Shown: piece by piece, positions 1 to 8,266 of the stretch
Layout: each line of letters opens with the position of its first letter
Position numbering within the stretch: position 1 is the stretch's first letter
Source of the DNA: Serratia proteamaculans
GTDB taxonomy: Bacteria; Pseudomonadota; Gammaproteobacteria; Enterobacterales; Enterobacteriaceae
Assembly (NCBI RefSeq): GCF_013337185.1
Contig: NZ_SWDE01000004.1
Location: 186,001-250,000, forward strand
Length of the DNA stretch: 64,000 bases
Reading direction: 5' to 3'
The notes under the pieces: model-generated
Databases searched by the model: none
What the model saw: only the letters and a program-made list of their open reading frames with translations
What the model was told of the DNA's origin: nothing
Program-made: the position numbers and the translations under genes

Positions 1-1236
1 CGGCGTTTCCGGTTGATTGAGCGCCAGCACGTTCAGCGTAGTGGTGCTGCTAGCCAGTTGATCAACGTTTTCTTTCAGCAACGGGCCGACCACCAGGGTC
101 GCACCATCCTGCTGTGCCTGCGTCAGCAACGCGGCCAGCGGCTGGCTGGAGGTATCATACACCTTAATCTGTGCGTTAGCGGCCTGTGGCGGTGTAATTG
201 GCGCAGTGGAAGGTGCAGAAGGCTGGGCGGTGGTCACCGGGGCTGCATCTGGTGCCGAGGTGCTTACCGCGCCATTGGCATTTTGATCGGTTGATGCGGG
301 CTGCGCTGCCTGCTCAGATACGCTGGCAGGTTGCTGTTGCTGAACCGGCGTAGAAGGCGTCACGCCATTTTTAGCCGCTTCAAAGCCTTTTTGGATCGCG
401 TCGGCGAACACTTTGGCCTGGCCGTTCAACGGCAGCAGCAGGGCGATTTTCGACGTGGAAGCCTGGGTAAAGTTCAGCACCTGGTTCAACTGGGTCGGTA
501 GCGTTTTTGCCGCCGGGTTCTGCGGATAGCGGTTCTGCCAGTCTTTAATCCCGGCCTTCAGCAGGTCAGGATCCTGTTTGTTGTCCTGATATACCCGCAA
601 CAGATCCAGCCAGCCTTGCAGCACATTTTCATTGGCGTTGATCACCAGGCTGTTCATGTCCTGTGGCGTCAGTTGCAACAGCGACTGCCAGGTTTGATCC
701 AGGTTGCTTTGATGTGCCTTGCCGGTCAGCAATGGCTCTTGTGCAATGTAAGCGCGGATCAGCGGCAGGGAAGGTTTGCCCTGATTGGCCGCGATCTGCG
801 CCTGGTAGAAGCGCACCAGCTGGTTGGCCGATAGCGAGCCGCTATCGATATGGCCCAGCGTACTGCGAGCGCTGACATAGCTTTTGTTCGCTACCTGCAG
901 TTCTGCGGTCAGCAACTGGCTTTCCGCCTGCTGCACGCTGCTGAGGTTTTTCGGCAGTTGGTTCAGTTGTTCACTGGCCTGCGGCAGTTTCCCTTCACGT
1001 AACAACGCGCGAATAGCAAGTAATTGCCAGTCAGCCTTGTTATCATTGCTGCTTTGCTGCAACTGCTGCAGATAGTAATCGGAACTGGCGCTCGCTTCGT
1101 CCTGTATATTGGCAGGCGGCGTCTGCGGGGCCTGACTCGGACAGCCTGCAAGGAAAAGGGCTGCTGCGATAACTGCGGTCAGTCGGACAGGCTTTGAACG
1201 CCCTGCTTTGGTACGAACGAATGTTGAGGAAAGCAT
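1..1236 (-). CDS. lpoA: LpoA, outer-membrane lipoprotein activator of PBP1a (3' end outside window)
   Basis: The reading frame begins with ATG at 1236 and runs leftward off the window, so only about 412 N-terminal codons are present; the E. coli protein is about 680 residues. The N-terminus has basic residues, a hydrophobic stretch and a lipobox LAGC with the lipidated Cys at about residue 32. A Gln/Ala/Pro-rich linker-like segment lies in the distal part, as in the family. LpoA is known to reach from the outer membrane through the periplasm to stimulate penicillin-binding protein 1a during peptidoglycan synthesis. It is divergent from rsmI with a 62-bp gap, the arrangement of yraM/yraL in E. 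coli. The identification rests on this context, the lipobox and the N-terminal repeat-like region. Confidence 0.9.
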   Translation of the reverse strand, partial: MLSSTFVRTKAGRSKPVRLTAVIAAALFLAGCPSQAPQTPPANIQDEASASSDYYLQQLQQSSNDNKADWQLLAIRALLREGKLPQASEQLNQLPKNLSSVQQAESQLLTAELQVANKSYVSARSTLGHIDSGSLSANQLVRFYQAQIAANQGKPSLPLIRAYIAQEPLLTGKAHQSNLDQTWQSLLQLTPQDMNSLVINANENVLQGWLDLLRVYQDNKQDPDLLKAGIKDWQNRYPQNPAAKTLPTQLNQVLNFTQASTSKIALLLPLNGQAKVFADAIQKGFEAAKNGVTPSTPVQQQQPASVSEQAAQPASTDQNANGAVSTSAPDAAPVTTAQPSAPSTAPITPPQAANAQIKVYDTSSQPLAALLTQAQQDGATLVVGPLLKENVDQLASSTTTLNVLALNQPETP

Positions 1237-1298
1237 ACTGTATCCAGTGATGTTTTTTTCAAGATGCTCAATATTAAATCGGCAACCCGGATGAAACA

Positions 1299-2162
1299 AT
1301 GAATCAACACCAACAATCAGTCATTTCTGCATCAACGCTGTATGTGGTGCCCACCCCAATCGGCAATTTAGGGGATATTACCCACCGTGCGTTAGAGGTA
1401 CTGAAAAGCGTTGATCTGATTGCGGCGGAAGACACGCGCCATACCGGGTTGCTGCTGCAACACTTTGCGATTAGCGCGCGGTTGTTTGCGCTGCATGACC
1501 ATAACGAACAACAAAAGGCCGATCAACTGTTGGCGAAACTGCAGGAAGGCCAGAGCATTGCGCTGGTATCCGACGCGGGTACGCCTTTGATCAACGATCC
1601 TGGTTATCACCTGGTGCGCCGTTGCCGTGAAGCCGGCATTCGCGTGGTGCCGTTGCCCGGAGCCTGTGCGGCAACTACCGCACTCTGTGCCGCCGGTTTG
1701 GCTTCAGACCGCTTCTGCTACGAAGGGTTCCTGCCGGCGAAAACCAAGGGGCGTAAGGATACGCTGATGGCGCTGGCAGAGGAACCGCGCACGTTGATTT
1801 TCTACGAATCCACCCACCGCTTGCTGGAAAGTTTGCAGGACATGGTCACCGTCTGGGGGCCGCAACGTTATGTGGTGCTGGCGCGCGAGCTGACCAAAAC
1901 CTGGGAGTCCATCACCGGTGCGCCGGTGGGTGAACTGCTGGCCTGGGTGCAGGAAGACGAAGTCCGACGCCGGGGTGAAATGGTATTAATCGTTGAAGGC
2001 CACAAGGCGCAGGAGGATGCATTGCCGCTGGAGGCGCTGCGTACCCTGGCATTGCTGCAAAAAGAACTGCCGTTGAAAAAGGCAGCGGCACTGGCGGCGG
2101 AGATCCACGGCGTGAAGAAAAATGCGTTGTATAAATACGCGTTAGAGCAACAAGAACAGTAA
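1299..2162 (+). CDS. rsmI: 16S rRNA (cytidine1402-2'-O)-methyltransferase RsmI
   Basis: This 287-residue protein belongs to the tetrapyrrole (corrin/porphyrin) methylase superfamily. The motif TPIGNLGD at about residues 19-26, DTRH near 45, SDAGTPLI near 90 and the proline-rich VPLPGAC near 117 form the SAM and substrate site. RsmI 2'-O-methylates C1402 in the 16S rRNA decoding centre. Length and sequence match E. coli YraL closely. The ATG at 1299 follows a weak GGATG ribosome site; an out-of-frame ATG lies 8 bases upstream. The gene is divergent from lpoA, and the rnpB promoter overlaps the end of the gene and the bases just after its stop codon. Confidence 0.95.
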   Translation: MNQHQQSVISASTLYVVPTPIGNLGDITHRALEVLKSVDLIAAEDTRHTGLLLQHFAISARLFALHDHNEQQKADQLLAKLQEGQSIALVSDAGTPLINDPGYHLVRRCREAGIRVVPLPGACAATTALCAAGLASDRFCYEGFLPAKTKGRKDTLMALAEEPRTLIFYESTHRLLESLQDMVTVWGPQRYVVLARELTKTWESITGAPVGELLAWVQEDEVRRRGEMVLIVEGHKAQEDALPLEALRTLALLQKELPLKKAAALAAEIHGVKKNALYKYALEQQEQ

Positions 2163-2167
2163 AGCGG

Positions 2168-2196
2168 TTGACCTGCCGTGAGCGCAACGCTACTAT
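2168..2196 (+). promoter_or_regulatory. Sigma-70 promoter of rnpB
   Basis: A TTGACC -35 box (2168-2173) and a TACTAT -10 box (2191-2196) are separated by exactly 17 bases. The -10 ends seven bases before the first base of the mature RNase P RNA, so the +1 coincides with the RNA 5' end. This is strong, canonical spacing. Confidence 0.85.
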
Positions 2197-2203
2197 CCGC
2201 GCC

Positions 2204-2580
<377 letters not shown>

Positions 2581-2590
2581 CTATAAAGAA

Positions 2591-2626
2591 AACCCCGCGT
2601 GACGCAAGTTACGCGGGGTTTTTTCC
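2591..2626 (+). terminator. Rho-independent terminator of rnpB
   Basis: A perfect 10-bp stem, AACCCCGCGT with ACGCGGGGTT (2591-2600 and 2611-2620), is followed by a T run. It ends rnpB and may act in reverse on yhaK. Confidence 0.9.
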
Positions 2627-2640
2627 TTTCTGGAAGCCCA

Positions 2641-3342
2641 TCACACCGGCAAATCGATCAGCAGCGCGCGCAGCGGTGTCTCGGCGCGGATGGTCAGGCG
2701 GTTTTCTTCGTGGATAAACGCCCCATCGCCGCAGGTCAGGTATTGGCTGTCGTTGCGCTCGCCATGGGCTTTAATGGTACCGTGGATCGATTGCAGGTAC
2801 GCCCGAGGTCCGTTGAGCGCCAGCGTCTGCTGTTCGCCCGGTTGTAAATCCAGATGGTGGATCCACACCTGTTGACGCAGTTGCAGGCTGCCCTGAGCAC
2901 CGTCTGGAGAGGCCAGCAGGGTCAGCCCGGCCTCTGGCAACATCAGGCGCTGTACGCGTTCGTTGTTGCGCTCTGGGCAGGCATCCAGCCACAGCTGCAA
3001 ACGGGTCAGCGGTGTATCACTGCTGATGTTCTGCTCGCTGTAGCTCAGTCCCGGCTGGGTAGCCAGCAACAAAGCCTCACCGGCCTTGGCGCTGACCGTA
3101 TTGCCTTCGCTGTCGCGGTATTCCGCTTTACCTTGCAGGATTAAATTCAGGATATCCACGCTGGGATAGGTGCGTGGCTGGAAAGACGCACCCGGTGCCA
3201 GCACCTCCTGATTTAACACCCGCAGTGAGGCGTAACCCATCAGCTTGGGATCGAAGTAGTGTCCAAAAGAAAAGGTGTAGCGAGCCTGCAGCCAACCAAA
3301 GTCAGCTTGCCCGCATTGTTGTGCTGTTCTGCATGTAATCAT
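2641..3342 (-). CDS. yhaK: Pirin-family bicupin YhaK
   Basis: A 233-residue protein matching E. coli YhaK along its whole length, including the N-terminal TRTAxQCGQAD-like opening and the C-terminal LRALLIDLPV. The N-terminal half carries the pirin cupin, with FSFGHYFDP near residue 24. YhaK is described as a cytosolic, redox-sensitive bicupin of unclear physiological role; pirin relatives can have quercetinase activity. It is divergent from the LysR regulator yhaJ across 107 bp, the usual arrangement of a LysR gene and a target. That gap contains an 8-base motif shared with the yqjF upstream region. Confidence 0.93.
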   Translation of the reverse strand: MITCRTAQQCGQADFGWLQARYTFSFGHYFDPKLMGYASLRVLNQEVLAPGASFQPRTYPSVDILNLILQGKAEYRDSEGNTVSAKAGEALLLATQPGLSYSEQNISSDTPLTRLQLWLDACPERNNERVQRLMLPEAGLTLLASPDGAQGSLQLRQQVWIHHLDLQPGEQQTLALNGPRAYLQSIHGTIKAHGERNDSQYLTCGDGAFIHEENRLTIRAETPLRALLIDLPV

Positions 3343-3449
3343 GGCAATCGGCTCTCTAAATTCATTATCTAGATGGTAAGCATCTGGACGGCGGATTGTT
3401 AGCCAGTTAATCTGGTCGGTATATTCAAATTTCCTGACAGAGAGATTCG
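3343..3449. promoter_or_regulatory. yhaK/yhaJ divergent intergenic region with candidate YhaJ site
   Basis: The gap contains TTGTTAGC at 3396-3403, inside the imperfect dyad GATTGTTAGCCAGTTAATC (3394-3412). The same octamer occurs twice, as an inverted pair, upstream of yqjF. LysR regulators commonly bind dyads between their gene and a divergent target. That YhaJ binds here is inference. Confidence 0.4.
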
Positions 3450-4355
3450 ATGGCCAGAGATCGGGCGTTAACGCTTGAAGCGTTAAGGGTTATGGATGCG
3501 ATCGACCGACGTGGCAGCTTCGCTGCGGCAGCCGATGAGCTGGGGCGTGTGCCTTCGGCGCTCAGCTACACCATGCAAAAATTGGAAGAAGAATTGGATG
3601 TGGTGCTGTTTGATCGCTCCGGCCACCGCACCAAGTTCACCAACGTCGGACGCATGTTGCTTGAGCGTGGACGGGTGCTGCTGGAGGCGGCAGACAAGTT
3701 GACCACCGATGCAGAAGCGCTGGCACGCGGCTGGGAAACTCACCTGACTATTGTCAGCGAGGCGCTATCGCCACCGAGCAAATTGTTTCCGCTGGTCGAT
3801 AAGTTGGCGTTGAAGGCCAACACTCAGGTGTCGATCTTCACCGAAGTGTTGGCGGGAGCCTGGGAAAGGCTGGAGCAGGGGCGCGCCGATATCGTTATCG
3901 CTCCGGACATGCATTTTCGCGCGTCGTCCGAAATCAACACCCGCAAGCTGTACAAGGTGATGAGCGTGTATGTGGCCGCACCGAACCATCCCATTCATCT
4001 GGAGCCGGAGCCGCTGTCTGAAGTGACGCGCGTGAAGTACCGAGGCATTGCGGTAGCGGATACTGCGCGTGAGCGTCCGGTGTTGACCGTGCAATTGTTG
4101 GATAAACAGCAGCGTCTGACGGTCAGCACCATTGAGGACAAGCGCCTGGCTTTGCTGGCCGGTTTGGGCGTGGCGACCATGCCTTACCCGATGGTCGAGA
4201 AAGACATCGAAGAAGGGCGTTTACGCGTGGTGGGGCCGGAATACAGCCGCGAGGCTGATATTATCATGGCCTGGCGACGTGACAGCATGGGGGAGGCGAA
4301 AGCCTGGTTCCTGCGCGAAATTCCGCGGCTGTTCGCCCAACTGGAACGCCAGTAA
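3450..4355 (+). CDS. yhaJ: LysR-family transcriptional regulator YhaJ
   Basis: 301 residues with an N-terminal winged helix-turn-helix (about residues 8-66, core SFAAAADELGRVPSALSYTM) and a C-terminal periplasmic-binding-like effector domain. The sequence is nearly identical to E. coli YhaJ in the DNA-binding domain. In E. coli YhaJ is reported to activate yqjF and to respond to dinitrotoluene-related compounds or quinone-like metabolites; applying that here is inference from orthology. Its candidate targets yhaK, yqjG and yqjF are all within 2.5 kb. The ATG follows an AGAGAG ribosome site. Confidence 0.93.
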   Translation: MARDRALTLEALRVMDAIDRRGSFAAAADELGRVPSALSYTMQKLEEELDVVLFDRSGHRTKFTNVGRMLLERGRVLLEAADKLTTDAEALARGWETHLTIVSEALSPPSKLFPLVDKLALKANTQVSIFTEVLAGAWERLEQGRADIVIAPDMHFRASSEINTRKLYKVMSVYVAAPNHPIHLEPEPLSEVTRVKYRGIAVADTARERPVLTVQLLDKQQRLTVSTIEDKRLALLAGLGVATMPYPMVEKDIEEGRLRVVGPEYSREADIIMAWRRDSMGEAKAWFLREIPRLFAQLERQ

Positions 4356-4392
4356 AACTCCCCTTCGCCATTAAGCAAAGAGGAGGAGTGCG

Positions 4393-5379
4393 TTAACCGA
4401 AGCGCCGGTCACGGCCGTGTGGTTCATCCAAATCTTGCGCCGGCCCGATAGAAATAATGCCGTGCGGATTAATGGTGGCGTGGCTGCGGTAATAGTGATT
4501 GCGGATGTGCGGCAGACTGACCGTTTCGGCAATGCCCGGCATTTGGTAGATGTCACGCAGGAAGCCGTACAGGTTGAGGTAATCGCTGATACGGTGTTTG
4601 TCACATTTAAAATGGGTGACATACACCGGATCGAAGCGTATTAGCGTGGTCCACAGGCGCAGGTCGGCCTCAGTCAGGCGATCGCCCGTCAGGTAACGCT
4701 GTTGCCCCAGTATCTGCTCCAGTCGTGCCAGCGCGTCAAATACCCCGTTGACCGCTTCGTCATAGGCTTCCTGGCTGGTGGCAAAACCGGCCTTGTAGAC
4801 ACCATTATTCACCTGGTCATAAATCCAACCATTCAGTTCATCAATTTTTCCGCGCAGCTCGGTGGGGTAATAGTCACCGGCGCGCGCGCCAACACCATCA
4901 AATGCGCTGTTGAACATGCGAATGATATCGGCGGATTCATTGCTGACAATGGTCTGTTGCTGTTTGTCCCACAGCACTGGCACCGTTACACGACCGGTGT
5001 AGTGTTTGTCGGCACGCAGATAAAGTTGGTAGAGGAAGTCCGAGTGGTACAGGCTGTCGCCGGTGGCTTCAGGGAAGTCGGTGCCGAAGGTCCAGCCATT
5101 TTCCAGCATCAGCGGATGTACCACGGAAACAGGAATGAGTGACTCCAGCCCTTTCAATTTGCGCATCAGCAGGGTGCGGTGTGCCCAGGGGCAGGCGAGT
5201 GAAACGTACAGGTGATAACGATCTTGCTCCGCTTGAAAACCTCCAACTCCATGTTCGCCCGGCAGACCGCCTGCGGTCACCCAATTGCGGAACTGAGAGG
5301 TTGAGCGTTTGAAACGGCCTCCGGTAGATGAGGTGTCATACCAGATGTCTTGCCAAACGCCATCGACGAGTTGTCCCAT
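4393..5379 (-). CDS. yqjG: Glutathionyl-hydroquinone reductase YqjG
   Basis: 328 residues from the ATG at 5379, chosen because AAGGAG lies seven bases upstream and because it matches the E. coli length; an upstream in-frame ATG at 5412 has no such site. This is a Xi-class glutathione transferase. The active-site segment LACPWAHRTLL near residue 60 carries the catalytic Cys. The enzyme reduces glutathionyl-hydroquinones with glutathione and is cytosolic. It lies downstream of yqjF on the same strand but is separated from it by a clear terminator, so it may have its own promoter. Confidence 0.95.
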   Translation of the reverse strand: MGQLVDGVWQDIWYDTSSTGGRFKRSTSQFRNWVTAGGLPGEHGVGGFQAEQDRYHLYVSLACPWAHRTLLMRKLKGLESLIPVSVVHPLMLENGWTFGTDFPEATGDSLYHSDFLYQLYLRADKHYTGRVTVPVLWDKQQQTIVSNESADIIRMFNSAFDGVGARAGDYYPTELRGKIDELNGWIYDQVNNGVYKAGFATSQEAYDEAVNGVFDALARLEQILGQQRYLTGDRLTEADLRLWTTLIRFDPVYVTHFKCDKHRISDYLNLYGFLRDIYQMPGIAETVSLPHIRNHYYRSHATINPHGIISIGPAQDLDEPHGRDRRFG

Positions 5380-5403
5380 GAGAGTCTCCTTCGTGTCCGA
5401 GTG

Positions 5404-5433
5404 AAAAAACAAAAGGGCCCGACATGCGGGCCC
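5404..5433 (-). terminator. Rho-independent terminator after yqjF
   Basis: On the minus strand the 7-bp stem CGGGCCC/GGGCCCG with a 5-base loop (5415-5433) is followed by TTTT-G-TTTTTT. It lies between yqjF and yqjG, only 25 bases before the yqjG start codon, and would limit read-through into yqjG. Confidence 0.85.
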
Positions 5434-5452
5434 CTGAGTCGGTGTTAAAACC

Positions 5453-5848
5453 TTACCACTTTTTGTTCAAAAGACGGTCGATGCTGAAACCGCCTGGGCC
5501 GGCAACGGCCAGTACGATGAAGCCGCCGGCGATGGTCAGGTTTTTCATGAACATCAGCTGGTTTACGCCATCCGCAAAGTTAGTATGGAACAGTAACGCG
5601 GTCAGGATGGTAAAACCTGCGGTAAACAGTGCCACGGTGCGGGTCAGGAAACCGAACAAAATTGCCAGACCGCCGCCAAATTCCAGCAGGATGGTCAGTG
5701 GCAGCAAGAAGCCAGGTACGCCCATCGATTGCATATACTGTTGGGTACCGGCATAGGCATCACCCATTTTGCCGTAGCCTGCCACGATAAACAGGATTGG
5801 CATCAGAATACGAGCAACCAGCAAACCTGCATCTTCTAATTTTTTCAT
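5453..5848 (-). CDS. yqjF: DoxX-family inner-membrane protein YqjF
   Basis: 131 residues with four predicted transmembrane helices, typical of DoxX/SURF4-like proteins, including the conserved LILPxLFxxAGxxK-like first helix and LLEFGGGLAILFG near residue 57. Two ATGs stand in tandem. The second (5848) is preferred because the GGAG ribosome site is then six bases away, and because E. coli YqjF starts with the same MKKLED. The E. coli yqjF promoter is known as a dinitrotoluene-responsive biosensor element activated by YhaJ; the protein may handle quinone-like compounds, but its biochemistry is not established. Confidence 0.93.
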   Translation of the reverse strand: MKKLEDAGLLVARILMPILFIVAGYGKMGDAYAGTQQYMQSMGVPGFLLPLTILLEFGGGLAILFGFLTRTVALFTAGFTILTALLFHTNFADGVNQLMFMKNLTIAGGFIVLAVAGPGGFSIDRLLNKKW

Positions 5849-5977
5849 CATTTACTCCAAAGTGATTTTGTTTGCCAGTTTTGGCGTTTGTCATGTTAGT
5901 GAGCGGTATGCCGGGTCTCTGACCCTGTCCTGCCCGTTCCTTATTGATGGAGTGAATGTTAATCGGGATGCGTACGC

Positions 5978-6040
5978 TTTGTTAGCAAGTAAAACTGTCG
6001 TATTTTTTCAAAAAAACTGAATCTTTAGCCTGCTAACAAA
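5978..6040. promoter_or_regulatory. Perfect 10-bp inverted repeat upstream of yqjF (candidate YhaJ operator)
   Basis: TTTGTTAGCA (5978-5987) and its exact complement TGCTAACAAA (6031-6040) are separated by 43 bases, so the arm centres are 53 bp apart, close to five helical turns. The shared octamer TTGTTAGC is also in the yhaK/yhaJ gap. The region 5849-6142 holds no convincing gene. Binding by YhaJ is inferred from motif sharing and the E. coli regulatory link. Confidence 0.45.
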
Positions 6041-6142
6041 TCGTGGGGAATCAGAAAGTTGCCCAGCCTTCACCGGCAGAAACGCAAAGTCTCTGTGAAA
6101 AGGCGGGCAAAACATCGGAAGTATTGATGGAATTGTGGAAGG

Positions 6143-6430
6143 TTACTTGCTGGAAAAAGTTTTCTGGATCAAGCGGATAGTACCAAAGGCACCAAAAGCG
6201 CGGCGTGACCAGCGAATCAGCTTGCTGGGATGGCGGATGCCGTACAACGCCATCACGCTGGAGCCGACCACCAGATATTTACGCAGGCCGAAAAGGGTTT
6301 GCCAACCGCGATCGATGCGCTCGGTCTTTTCCAGCCACAGGGTTTTGTTTTCGGCAAGATCCAGCCTTTGTTGCTGGATCTTGCCGATCAGCTTCTCTTT
6401 TCTCCATTCCAGATAGCGGCGGCGATTCAT
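6143..6430 (-). CDS. yqjK: YqjK-family small protein
   Basis: 95 residues. A basic, Arg/Lys-rich N-terminus (MNRRRYLEWRKEKL) and a coiled-coil-like segment (residues 10-40) precede a short hydrophobic stretch (KYLVVGSSVMALYG, residues 51-64). It matches the YqjK family found next to YqjE and YqjD. Its start overlaps the yqjE stop by four bases (ATGA), so the two are translationally coupled. Function is unknown; the conserved cluster suggests an envelope or stationary-phase role. Confidence 0.88.
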   Translation of the reverse strand: MNRRRYLEWRKEKLIGKIQQQRLDLAENKTLWLEKTERIDRGWQTLFGLRKYLVVGSSVMALYGIRHPSKLIRWSRRAFGAFGTIRLIQKTFSSK

Positions 6431-6828
6431 TTTTCACCTTCCAGCTCGGAACGGTCGATTTCCAACTGCTTGCGTGTCGCACCCAGCAGCGTGGAGCGGC
6501 GGGCTTTGACCAGTGTCCAGATAGCGCCAACCACGGCAAGGAACAACAGCACCCCGGTAGTCGCACCTAATGCCATCACACGGTAAACAGGATCGATAGC
6601 CCAGAAAATCAGGATCAGCAGGCTCATCAGGCCGAATGCGGTGAAGAGCAGGGTCATGCCGGCCATAATCAGCAACTGAATGAGGTTGGCTTTCTCCTCT
6701 TCCAGCTCGACCACGGCCAGGCGAACCCGGGTTTCCACCATACCGACCAGAATAGTGATGATGCGCTGAGCGACATCCAGGACCCCTTTAGCGGGGCCCT
6801 GTGCACGAACTTGCGGTTGTTCTGCCAT
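6427..6828 (-). CDS. yqjE: YqjE-family inner-membrane protein
   Basis: 133 residues with two transmembrane segments (about residues 50-75 and 80-105) and charged termini, matching the phage holin-like YqjE family (DUF1469). It sits between yqjD and yqjK: two bases after the yqjD stop and overlapping yqjK by four bases, so the three are one transcript. In E. coli yqjD-yqjE-yqjK is a stationary-phase, RpoS-linked set. A molecular function for YqjE is not established. Confidence 0.9.
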   Translation of the reverse strand: MAEQPQVRAQGPAKGVLDVAQRIITILVGMVETRVRLAVVELEEEKANLIQLLIMAGMTLLFTAFGLMSLLILIFWAIDPVYRVMALGATTGVLLFLAVVGAIWTLVKARRSTLLGATRKQLEIDRSELEGEK

Positions 6829-6830
6829 AA

Positions 6831-7136
6831 TTAGCGGCGCGCTAGCAGAACGCCCAGCACTACGCCGACCGCAGCGCCGATACCGATACCGGTCCAGGGA
6901 TTATCACGAACGTAATCATCCGCCTGGCCGGCGATTTGTTTGGTCTGGGAAGCAATCTTGTCCCCGGCATCGCTCAGACGTACGCGGGTATCTTTCAATG
7001 CGCTTTCGGCTTTGGAACGCAGCTTTTCCAGTTCAGCTTTTGGCTTATCGGTGGAAGAGTTCAACACCTCTTCCAGCGTATCGGCTAAGGATTTAAGTTC
7101 AGCGCGTAAGTTTTCTGCATTTGAATCATGTGCCAT
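6831..7136 (-). CDS. yqjD: YqjD/ElaB-family ribosome-associated membrane-anchored protein
   Basis: 101 residues from the ATG at 7136; an upstream in-frame ATG at 7247 gives an extension unlike the family, and AAGGAA precedes the chosen ATG. The soluble part (residues 1-75) is a helical DUF883 domain. The C-terminal glycine-rich membrane anchor (WTGIGIGAAVGVVLGVLLARR) is diagnostic. In E. coli YqjD tethers stationary-phase ribosomes to the inner membrane and inhibits growth when overproduced. First gene of yqjD-yqjE-yqjK. Confidence 0.92.
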   Translation of the reverse strand: MAHDSNAENLRAELKSLADTLEEVLNSSTDKPKAELEKLRSKAESALKDTRVRLSDAGDKIASQTKQIAGQADDYVRDNPWTGIGIGAAVGVVLGVLLARR

Positions 7137-7300
7137 GTGATTATTCCTTAACGTTAACTTCGACAGACTTTCAACATAGCGGATTTTTTCGCCGGAGCAA
7201 AGGGCGGATGGGTAGCTGATATCACTAAGCATCCATTTTATACGCAATAATAATCCCGTGTGGCGTGGCTCTCAGCGATAAATCCGCTGGTGTAAAAAAA

Positions 7301-7672
7301 TTATTCCGCCTGAGCCTGTTTCAGCTCGGCTTGAGCTTCAGCCAGCTTTTTCTGCTTCTTGGCCACTTTCTCCAGGTTGCCGGTCTGCTGGGCTTCTTTC
7401 AGCTCCTGCTGACGCTCGGCAACCTTGCTTTGTTTCTCATCGATTTTTTTCTGACGATCGGCCTGCAGGCTGGCTGGTGTGCAATGGGTTTGCACCTCGC
7501 TCAATGCCGTCTTCAGCCCGGCCACACGTTGAGTATTGCCGTGTTGGGTGGCGTAATCGATCTGCTTTTGAATTTCTTGCGCCTTGGTCACACAGCCGTT
7601 TTCTGCTGCGAACGACAGTGCCGGTAGGGCGAATAATGGGAGAGCCAGTAAAATGGCTGGGCGTAATTTCAT
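7301..7672 (-). CDS. yqjC: DUF1090 periplasmic protein YqjC
   Basis: 123 residues with a signal peptide (MKLRPAILLALPLFALPALSFA, cleavage after about residue 22). A Gln/Lys/Glu-rich helical region with heptad character follows (residues 70-123: RQQELKEA, KVAKKQKKLAEAQ). Two Cys (about residues 27 and 59) could form a disulfide. It is the usual neighbour of yqjD and mzrA in enterics. Function is unknown; some E. coli work links YqjC to acid or stationary-phase expression. Its leader contains two perfect hairpins. Confidence 0.88.
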   Translation of the reverse strand: MKLRPAILLALPLFALPALSFAAENGCVTKAQEIQKQIDYATQHGNTQRVAGLKTALSEVQTHCTPASLQADRQKKIDEKQSKVAERQQELKEAQQTGNLEKVAKKQKKLAEAQAELKQAQAE

Positions 7673-7693
7673 ACTATCAGTTCCTTATTAATG

Positions 7694-7741
7694 GGATGCA
7701 TTGGCATGCATCCTCTGTTCCTGACTGCCCAAAAAGGCAGT
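7694..7741. promoter_or_regulatory. Two perfect inverted repeats in the yqjC upstream region
   Basis: GGATGCA and TGCATCC (7694-7700, 7707-7713) flank a 6-base spacer. ACTGCC and GGCAGT (7724-7729, 7736-7741) flank another 6-base spacer. They lie 22-69 bases upstream of the yqjC start and could be operator dyads or leader hairpins. No known consensus is recognised. Confidence 0.4.
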
Positions 7742-7867
7742 GCGACAGGAGTCTACGCAGCTGACTGACGCTAACCTTTAGCATAGTCACAGATCACGCA
7801 GACCCCCAAAGAATCCGCCCCAGTTCGGTAGTGATCGGTGAATAATTGAACAGGGAGGGCAAATGAA

Positions 7868-7890
7868 AGGAAAACCCTTCATGTGAAGGG
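7868..7890 (-). terminator. Terminator after mzrA
   Basis: On the minus strand CCCTTC/GAAGGG with a 4-base loop (7875-7890) is followed by TTTTCCTTTC, directly after the mzrA stop. Confidence 0.7.
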
Positions 7891-7894
7891 GGTA

Positions 7895-8266
7895 TTATCC
7901 CAGATTGAGTGGGGCGCGTGCAAATTCACGCACCCAATGGGTAGGCACAGGGGATTCGCTCAGGGCGATGATGTAGCCCGGCGGTAGAATATTTTGCAAT
8001 GCTTCGCGCGCCAGCAACTGTTGTTCCGGCGAGTCCAGACGGATCACCAGGCCATCGCCTTCCGGGGTGATGCTTTTGATGCGAATACCGCGCTGATCCA
8101 GCCTTTGGTAGACATAAAAACCGTCAGGCAGCGAAAGGCCTTGCTGGCCTGCACGGATGCGCAGTTCGCTTTCGGTACGCACCATGCAGGGCACCAACAG
8201 CGTGGCGAGCGCCAGCAAAGCTAGCGCAATCAGCAACACGTACTGCCAGCGCGGGCGCTTGGTCAT
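7895..8266 (-). CDS. mzrA: MzrA, modulator of EnvZ/OmpR
   Basis: 123 residues with one N-terminal transmembrane helix (about residues 8-27) and a periplasmic domain. This fits MzrA (formerly YqjB), an inner-membrane protein that binds EnvZ and links the CpxAR envelope stress system to the EnvZ/OmpR regulon. The ATG at 8266 shares a base with the yqjA stop (TGATG), so translation is coupled; a GTG one codon upstream is also possible. The yqjA-mzrA pairing is the same as in E. coli. Confidence 0.92.
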   Translation of the reverse strand: MTKRPRWQYVLLIALALLALATLLVPCMVRTESELRIRAGQQGLSLPDGFYVYQRLDQRGIRIKSITPEGDGLVIRLDSPEQQLLAREALQNILPPGYIIALSESPVPTHWVREFARAPLNLG

